This document shows positions 57,115 through 64,000 of a stretch of DNA of 64,000 bases, one piece after another. Both the position numbers and the translations under genes were made by a program. The DNA comes from Apium graveolens (taxonomy: Eukaryota > Streptophyta > Magnoliopsida > Apiales > Apiaceae). The notes under the pieces were generated by a model. That model was given only the letters and a program-made list of their open reading frames with translations, searched no databases and was not told the origin of the DNA. Numbering within the stretch: position 1 is the first letter of the stretch; each line of letters begins with the position of its first letter. The stretch covers positions 39,100,055 to 39,164,054 of the forward strand of contig NC_133655.1 in NCBI RefSeq assembly GCF_009905375.1, written 5' to 3'.

Positions 57115-57296
57115 TACAGGTTATAAGTCACTGACACAAGCCTAGGTTGACGGGAATGGGTAGAGGGTTAGGATTAGAAGTAAGGAATAGAAAGATAGAA
57201 CGTCGAGAGGGTGAGTGCTTCGGTATATCAGGTATTAGTGTAATTCGCGTTATGGTTCGAGATTCTTATATTACGATATGATTTCAGATAGCAGAG

Positions 57297-57809
57297 ATGG
57301 CCGACTCTTTTATTCCCGTATCAGCTGATCACTCATAGCCTTCAGTTGGAGCACCAACATCGGATCCACGACCTTTTATTCCACCAGCATTGGCTATTCT
57401 ACCTCCACCGGTGTTGCAGCCCGTACCATTGCAGGCCATTCCACCTCCAGGCATGAGGCCACCTGTTAGAAGACCCCCACCTGCTGATTCAGGCTTTACT
57501 AGTCATTCAGTCACAGGAGTACCTTTCCAGTTCTCTTCCTATCCTGTCCCATATCATCAGTTTGAGGCTTGCCTTATGGAGCAGCGATTCCTACAGGGTC
57601 AGATCCAGGAGTTATTGCATATCATGCGTACCAGAGAGATGAGGGGTGGTGAGAGGCGACTTAGGGAGAGGCTCCAGGCATTTCGTAGAGCAGATGCTGT
57701 GAGGATTGCTGAGGCTATACATGAGGACATCACCCTTGATTTCCTAGTGGAGTGGGCTAAGTGGGTTCTAGAGGAGCTTGAGGAGATAGGAGGTCCAGTT
57801 TTTCCATGA
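57297..57809 (+). pseudogene. Gyp-1c leader ORF, Pro-rich then helical, one stop
   Basis: The ATG at 57297 (MADSFIPVSADHS) opens a 171-codon frame broken only by TAG at 57336-57338; the part from 57390 is open (139 codons). Residues 14-75 are very rich in Pro (PPPVLQPVPLQ, RRPPP). The rest is charged and likely helical (QFEACLMEQRFLQGQIQELLHIM, RRLRERLQAFRRADAVRIAEAIHE) and ends LEELEEIGGPVFP. It lies between primer site and gag, where most gypsy elements of this group have no gene. It is not gag: it lacks the WLKEIE and YWWE blocks found in the next ORF. Function unknown; an accessory or regulatory protein and chance are both possible, but length and composition argue against chance. Confidence 0.5.
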
Positions 57810-58265
57810 GCCAGAGATTCTGAGATGGAGATGCTGAGCAGTGTTGTTATGATTATGTAGTATGTACAGTAGTGTGTAGTGTGTATCAGTAGACTTTTGA
57901 GTTGTATTTATAGACTAGCAATGTTGACTAGTGAGTAGGTTATTGTACCCTTTTTGCTTTTACTTCCGAAGCGTCTTTACGCTTGTACTACCTAAAACTT
58001 TTGATCTATATATCAGTACCTTTTCTTTTCCAACACTGTCATTTACTTTATCGCACATGTTTTACTTTACCTTATTTATTGCACCAGTTATACCCTATGA
58101 TACCATATACCCTATTTTCCATAACTATTTATATTCTGTAAAGAAGCATGCAATTTACTTAGTTACAACTGTTTTCAAAAAGAGATATTCCTGTTTTACA
58201 AAACCTTTCTTTTATACAAAGATTTGATTCAAAAGCTAAATAAATTGATTGATTCTTTACAGAAA
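57810..58265 (+). other. T-rich spacer before Gyp-1c gag
   Basis: This 456-bp noncoding stretch separates the leader ORF from gag and is rich in pyrimidines, especially 57940-58210. It ends in 'gattctttacag' right before the gag ATG, which resembles a plant 3' splice site. A small plus-strand frame at 57931-58227 is low-complexity and unsupported. Confidence 0.45.
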
Positions 58266-59996
58266 ATGCCTCCCAGAAGAAATACCCGCACCAACACTCA
58301 GAATGAAGAAACCAACAACAATAACAACCAAGATGATACAAACCCGAATGTGAACCCAGGACCCATGGACCCAACAATAGCCCAGATTCTTCAAATCTTG
58401 GCCCAACAAATAGTTCACCTGGCACAACAACAACAGAGACAGACCAACCCCCAGTTAACTTTTAAAACTTTCCAGGCAGTAAACCCACCAGAATTCAAGG
58501 GTTCCTTAGAGCCAATTGAAGCAAATGTGTGGTTAAAGGAAATAGAGAAGGCATTTACCTTGGTAAAAGTGAAAGAGGAGCATAAGGTTGAATTTGCAAG
58601 TTACTATCTGAAGAATGAGGCCACCTATTGGTGGGAGATGGTGAAGACATTGGAAAGCACAGATGTTATTACTTGGGAAAGGTTTAAGGAATTGTTTTTA
58701 GAAAAATATTTTCCTCAGTTTGTTCAGGATCAAATGGAGCTGAAGTTTTTAGAATTAAAGCAAGGGAACATGTCGGTAACAGATTATAAGGGGAAGTTTG
58801 AGGAATTGTCAAGGTATGTGCCGTCGTATGTTGATACTAATAGAAAGAAAGCTAAGAGATTTCAGCAAGGCTTGAAGCCATGGATCAGAGGGAAGGTAGC
58901 TATTTTTGAATTGGATACCTATGCCGGGGTTGTACAGAAGGCTATGATCGCAGAGACAGAGAGTGAGATGTTCCAGAAAGATAAGGAAAGTAAGAAAAGG
59001 AAAGTTGAGGGAAGTGAGGGTCAATCACAACCAGGGAAGTTTCCAAATTTTAAGAAGGGCAAGTTTCAGCCAGGGAAAAATTTTAATTTCAGAAGATAAA
59101 ATGCAGGAGACGGAGGCCAGGGCAATCGTCCAGCTAATGTGAATCAGCCGAATCAATTGAGATTAACTTTTCCAGATTGTCAAGTATGTGGAAAGAAGCA
59201 TGGAGGAGTTTGTAACAAGTTGAATGTAGTATGTTTTAAATGCAACCAGAAAGGGCACTACTCGAGGGAGTGCCGAAATCAGCCAGTAAGAGAGCCAGCA
59301 AATAAGGATCAGCCTATTCGGAATCCAGCAGTGAAGGTTCCAGCCATTGGATTTACATGCTTTAGATGTGGGAAGCCAGGACATATGGCCAGGGATTGCA
59401 AGACACCAGCCCCAGTTAGTAATGCATTAAGGATTATGGGATCTACCCCAACAGTGAATGAGACTCCGAGGGCTAGAGTTTTTGACATGTCGGTGAAGGA
59501 TGCAATCCAGGATGCGAATGTTATGGCAGGTACGCTTAATGTGAATTCTTTATATGCCAAAGTGTTAATAGATTCGGGAGCAACTCGATCGTTTGTTTCA
59601 CAAGATTTTATTAGTAAGTTAAATTGTCCAGTTGGGTATTTAAATGAAATAATGACGGTGGAATTAGCAAATCAAGAACGTGTAACTGTTAACCAAGTTT
59701 GTGGGAATTATGAGATTGAGATTTCTGGTAGTAAGTTTTGTGTAGATTTGATAACGTTTAAGTTAGGAGAATTTGACGTTATATTAGGGATGGATTGGTT
59801 ATCTAAGCATGATGCTCAGATAGATTGTCGAAATAAGAAAGTAATGGTGAAAACGCCAGACGAAAGGATAGTAACATTCAAGGGTCAGAAACAAGTAAAG
59901 AAGTTCTTAACGATGATTCAAGCCAAAACAAGGAAAAAAGGTAATATATTCAAAGTTCTCAAGAATAGAAATTTTGATAAAGAAAATGTGACGTAA
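58266..59996 (+). pseudogene. gag: Gyp-1c gag-protease, one internal stop
   Basis: The ATG at 58266 (MPPRRNTRT) is chosen because upstream in-frame sequence is noncoding leader. gag blocks are EANVWLKEIEKAF, NEATYWWEMVK, EKYFPQFVQDQ, FLELKQGNMSVTDYKGKFEELSRY and RRKAKRFQQGLKPWIR-like. TAA at 59097-59099 interrupts, and the same frame continues. Two zinc knuckles follow: CFKCNQKGHYSREC and CFRCGKPGHMARDC. The aspartic protease has LIDSGATRSFVS and FDVILGMDWLSKH. After the usual protease end (KKFLTMIQAK) the sequence turns into the decayed tail and stops at 59994-59996. With a single stop it is the best-preserved gypsy gag here. It may encode particle protein for other members of the family, but that is inference. 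Confidence 0.87.
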
Positions 59997-61150
59997 TTAT
60001 AATAATGCCAGGTGGGCACGTGTTGAACCATAAGAAAGTATAGATCGACTTAATAAAGGTCGAGATTGGTGAAAACAAGTAGGACCCAAGATAAGAGACG
60101 TCTGAAGTATGATCGAGAGTCAGTCGTGACAATGTTAACCTCTAAAAGACCGAGGCAATAACTTATGGAAAATTGGTGATATTTTTTTTTACCAAAGCGT
60201 AAGGAAAAGCATTTTCACGCAAGCAGTATTTTGAAATGAGGTAGAAAATGTAGTTGAAGGTGGTTAAAATGACATTGATTATAAGGAACTAATACTATTA
60301 GGAAAAGCCAATGAGGTGGCCGACACTTTGAGTGTAAGAAGAAAATTATCGGCGCTCATGCCAGAGGAATACAGTGACGATGGTTAAAGCCGTGAAGGTT
60401 GTATTATGGTTTGGAAGATTGACATTCCTTCTGATGATTGTGCGATACTCAACCGTGATAGTAGTTTGGTAAAGATTTAATTTATATAATCGCCGTGAGC
60501 GGGCTATCTATCTTATAAGGTCATATCTTGAGATAAGCCAGGACCATGTTATGAAAGGAATAAATGAACCTTTGAGCTTCATGTCTCCTAATAAAGACAT
60601 ATGGTTAACAATGGTATTAACCTGCTATCTTTGCTTTTATTGAAACTCTTCTACAATTTTATCTGTTTCATGTCATATGTACATCAAGTTCAGGAGTATT
60701 CTTTATGAATCATGAACGGTGATATGTTACCTACTTAGAAGGATTCGATACGATATGTAAGGATACTGTATGGTTAGCTATTAAGATTTCGAGGAAAATG
60801 AATGACTACAGTAGGTCAGTGGTGGACCATAGTAATGCTACAATGAGTCTATGAATAATGAGTCAATTACAACCGTGAGAGTTGTATTGGAATGGATGTT
60901 GAGATTGAGTACCCCTAATGGGGTCGTGTTGATATATAAGTTATCACTGATAGAATACCTAGTGGAGTATTTACATATTACATATTTATTCCCTCTTAGG
61001 AATAGACAGTCGTATTACTATACGAGGAAGGTTGCAGTGCAAGCATAGAATTCTAGTAACAATGATGTCTAGAATGAAATCCCTTATTCGAGTTTCGATG
61101 TTGAGGGAGTTTCAAAAGTGATTGTTTATGAGCTCGAGCAAGAGCATGGA
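59928..61150 (+). repeat. Decayed gypsy pol tail, copy 2 (1223 bp)
   Basis: Direct repeat of 29792-31014, same length, few differences. It begins inside the last codons of the gag-protease frame. The GKANEVADTLSVRR remnant is at about 60303-60345. It ends at ATGGA, where Gyp-3 LTR begins. Confidence 0.72.
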
Positions 61151-64000
61151 TGTCACGTCCCCAACTTAAACAGCAAATTAAATATAACTATTACAACATT
61201 TTAAAAGAAGAATACACAACCACCTCCAAGATCTTACAGTTTAGGGTTTGGAATAGCCCAACACTACCAACTATTACATCTGATTAAAAGTACCGAGTCC
61301 TCACACAAACTATTATTACTTATTCTACCTGAGCTCGAACATAAGCATCAGCATCACAGGTCTTACGGGCAGTCTGCTTAAATCTAACCATAGCTGCTAG
61401 CTGTAATATCAGGGTAAAGCAAGGAGTGAGCCAAATGCTCAACAAGTGCTAACAGTACGACACAAAACATAAATTGAGATATACATTAAAGAATGACAAT
61501 GAAAAGACATAACCAATGGTAACGAGAGATAAAACTATGTGAGATGGCATCATTTTGCTTGTATCAAAACAATTTTAAAATCATATCTTAATCAAAATCA
61601 TTTTATGACGCTACGGATTACAGCCGGTGATCAGCCGCGAAGTAATCCCGAACCTCGCTGGGTTCTAAAACATTAACGGGAATCCCTAGGCAACTTTTAA
61701 GCCTAATATCAGTGTGGAAAGGACTCGCGTCTCAGTCCAGATCCACTATTCAAGGAAAACATTTATCCCCCTTTGGGACTGAAAACCCATATTTTATTTA
61801 TTTCAAAAACTGATGCCGAATTATAACAAAATCTCTTTTAACAGTAAACATTTTTATTAAGGGATTATAGATCAACTCGAAACACGGGAAATATGGTACT
61901 AAATCTCAGGGCCATGATTTACAAAATTTTACTCTATTAGGGTAACCAAAAGGTTTTCATATGTCAGAACTTGGACAGGAAAATTTAGTGAGACTAATGG
62001 ATAATATAAAGGGGTAATGCCAAACAGGGCTTAAAGCAATGGCTTCTCGTCAAGGTACAGGTGTTGGATCATCAAGAAGATAAGCTTCATGAATACTATG
62101 GATGTTAAGGTATGAAGAAATGATTCTTTAGCTCAGGATATATCAGAGTTGTCAAGTTTAGGATAAGAAAGAGGAGTATCAATCAATGAAGGATCACTTT
62201 GAAGTTTCTGACTTTCAGGGTTCAAGATAAGGTTCTATAGGGATTCAAGTATCAGGACGAGATATCAATACTTAGGAATCATCAGCATGTTAATCAAGAG
62301 GATCAATCAAGTAATATATCAACTCTTCATTTTATCATGGCATTTAACTATCATGAAAAGGCTTTTGAACTACTTGCAATACATACTCGAGGGTTCATGG
62401 CATTTCTATATAATTCAAAGATAAACGAAAGATACGCTTGATTTAAAATATATCAAATGACTCAGGATAATTGCATCAATATATATATGAACTGTTTATA
62501 GTAAATACGAATGTCAAGTTGAATCACTTGCCTTGAGAAAGGCTGGTCTGGTCTGACTGGTAGGAGCAACTGGAGCTTCACTCGACCTTTATGGCAAGTT
62601 TTCCCTCGTCTCGAGATCCTACATAATAATAATAATCCTCATTATAATATATTCTTACCATCTTAACCTATTTACAACTTGAAATTAAACACGGATGGCA
62701 CTTAGGCCTATACGCACTTAATTTTATATTCACTTTTAAATTACAAAAGTACACACATAGCCACATATTCACATATCATATATTAACACCAAATAACACC
62801 ATATATACCATAATGCAACACTAGGCTTGGATGATCTCGACTCACATCTTAAGTCACTTGGTCGCTAAACTAGACAAGGTCTTCTAATTTTGGCTTCCTA
62901 ACTCGATGTGCCTTTCCTAAATTATCCAAAACCTATTGACCTTCACTTGTGCCTTTAGCTCTACTGACCTTATACCATCTTACAACTATGGTGGTAGACC
63001 TAATACTCACTTCTAAGTGTTCTAAAACTATGTGATAAGTGAAAGCGCTCACTGGTGCAAATTTCAGAATGACAACTATAGTTTCTTGAGTATATTAGGC
63101 ACTCTTATACTACAAGTTTTCCTTAAAAACTTTTACACAAGACTATCCTGACCTAAGGGCATCTCACAAACTTGATGTGGCTCAAGGGCCTGGCTTGGGC
63201 CTTCTTGGGCCTAAGCTAAAAGTACAAGGTTCCCCTATTTTTCTGGGCAGAAAACGACCTGACTTGAATTAACTTGTGACACATGGTTCTAACTCATATC
63301 CTATGAACTATGGTTGGAAAAACTTCTCTGACACTCCCTCTAACTAAGGCCCAATAGGGCCTAATGAGGGCCTACCCATGACATGGTCAAATCTTCCTAT
63401 TTCTAAGTTGCAACAAAACTGTCCCCTGCAGGACAGATTTTGTTATTCTACTTGTGCACCTAACCAAAAGACATGCAAACCTCCAACCAACTCCTAAAAC
63501 CTTTTATATACTCCCAATACTAACTTCTGGTGGCTTGGGCCTCAAAATGCACATCAATGACATGGTAAAAACTCACTCTAAACCTCAGGGTACTAAACTG
63601 ATTTTCTGCGGAAACTATAACTCTCATTTCTCCAAGGTTTTGACTTGACAAACTCAACTATCAACATCCCAATACTCAAAACCAAGACTTATACATGGTA
63701 ATCTATTGAACTAACTCCCTTATTCTCAAAATAACCTTGGGTGAGATCATCCTTACCTAAGGTACAATTATGGCAAAACAAAAGAGATCACATTTCTCAA
63801 CTCACCACTCATTAAGTTTTTGAAACCACAAGATATGCATTTTATAAAAGATAACCACGAATTATTAACATGCAACAAGAAGCATAAATCATTATTAACA
63901 CATTATTCCTACTGAAATTAAGGCTCACTAACAAAATCTTTCCAAATGATCAAAATCTTACAACATTCTAAGAGAAATCCACATGCATGCATGTCCTCGG
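61151..64000 (-). repeat. LTR of a third gypsy family, Gyp-3 (runs off the window)
   Basis: It begins TGTCACGTCCCCAAC, which is the terminal CA end on the minus strand. Some stretches resemble parts of Gyp-1 LTRs in order (for example 'gagccaaatgctcaacaagtgc' versus 'gagctaactagctcagcaagtc'), which supports minus orientation. No primer site or polypurine tract lies to its left, so 61151 is the outer edge of a 3' LTR and the body is to the right. ATGGA (61146-61150) may be its target duplication. No gene is seen in the 2.85 kb present. Confidence 0.65.

Larger units (their letters stand above)
54276..61150 (+). mobile_element. Gyp-1c: plus-strand gypsy with gag-protease but decayed pol, 3' end cut off
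   Basis: Order: 5' LTR, primer site, leader ORF, T-rich spacer, gag, protease, then 1.2 kb of decayed pol. RT, integrase and chromodomain frames are absent. It is cut at 61151 by the Gyp-3 LTR. The architecture, with gag-protease and no usable RT, resembles the non-autonomous gag-only plant elements described as TR-GAG, but the 3' LTR is unseen. Confidence 0.78.

Noticed and set aside
61151..64000. Host gene or promoter in the right-hand 2.85 kb
   Set aside because: No frame longer than about 65 codons, LTR-type start, and ordered similarity to Gyp-1 LTR blocks.

Overview
This window looks like heterochromatic, gene-poor DNA of a large-genome eudicot plant. I found no host gene and no tRNA, rRNA or CRISPR. 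Almost every base belongs to LTR retrotransposons of the Ty1/copia and Ty3/gypsy orders, nested and fused into one another. The evidence is plant-type gag-pol proteins, primer sites for initiator-Met tRNA beside nearly every LTR, TG...CA LTR ends and two pairs of 5-bp target duplications. The species cannot be named from the sequence; an asterid such as Apiaceae or Asteraceae is only a guess.

Names used here: Siv-1 and Siv-2 are Sirevirus-like copia elements. Cop-A and Cop-B are two copies of a second copia family. Gyp-1 (copies a, b, c) is a chromodomain gypsy family of Tekay/Del type with LTRs of about 3.4 kb. Gyp-2 (copies L, R) is a gypsy family with LTRs of about 4.07 kb. Gyp-3 is another gypsy LTR.

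Layout: 1-3595 is the primer site and 5' LTR of minus-strand Gyp-1a, abutting pol of Siv-1 (3596-5534). Siv-2 (5535-14792) has a 5' LTR, gag, pol and an extra 3' ORF, and is cut by the Gyp-2L LTR at 14793. Gyp-2L (14793-29772) carries Cop-A (20351-28338, minus) in its decayed gag. A decayed pol tail (29792-31014), an unexplained 0.34 kb and the Gyp-1b LTR and pol (31356-37768, minus) follow. Gyp-2R (37769-54275, minus) mirrors Gyp-2L and carries Cop-B (38521-46963, minus) at a different site. Gyp-1c (54276-61150, plus) has LTR, leader ORF, gag-protease and a second copy of the tail. Gyp-3 LTR fills 61151-64000.

How it fits together: no element in the window is intact. Cop-A keeps gag but has lost the integrase zinc finger and the RT core; Cop-B keeps integrase, RT and RNase H but has lost most of gag. 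Gyp-1c keeps gag-protease without RT; Gyp-1b keeps RT to chromodomain without gag. Most stop codons fit C-to-T or G-to-A change, as expected of methylated, silenced repeats.

The parts most worth a second look are the 7-kb inverted arms, the family-switching junctions at the protease-RT boundary, the extra ORFs in the gypsy leaders, the Sirevirus 3' ORF, and the repeat and hairpin arrays in LTRs and leaders. I see no defence-type or other non-transposon system.
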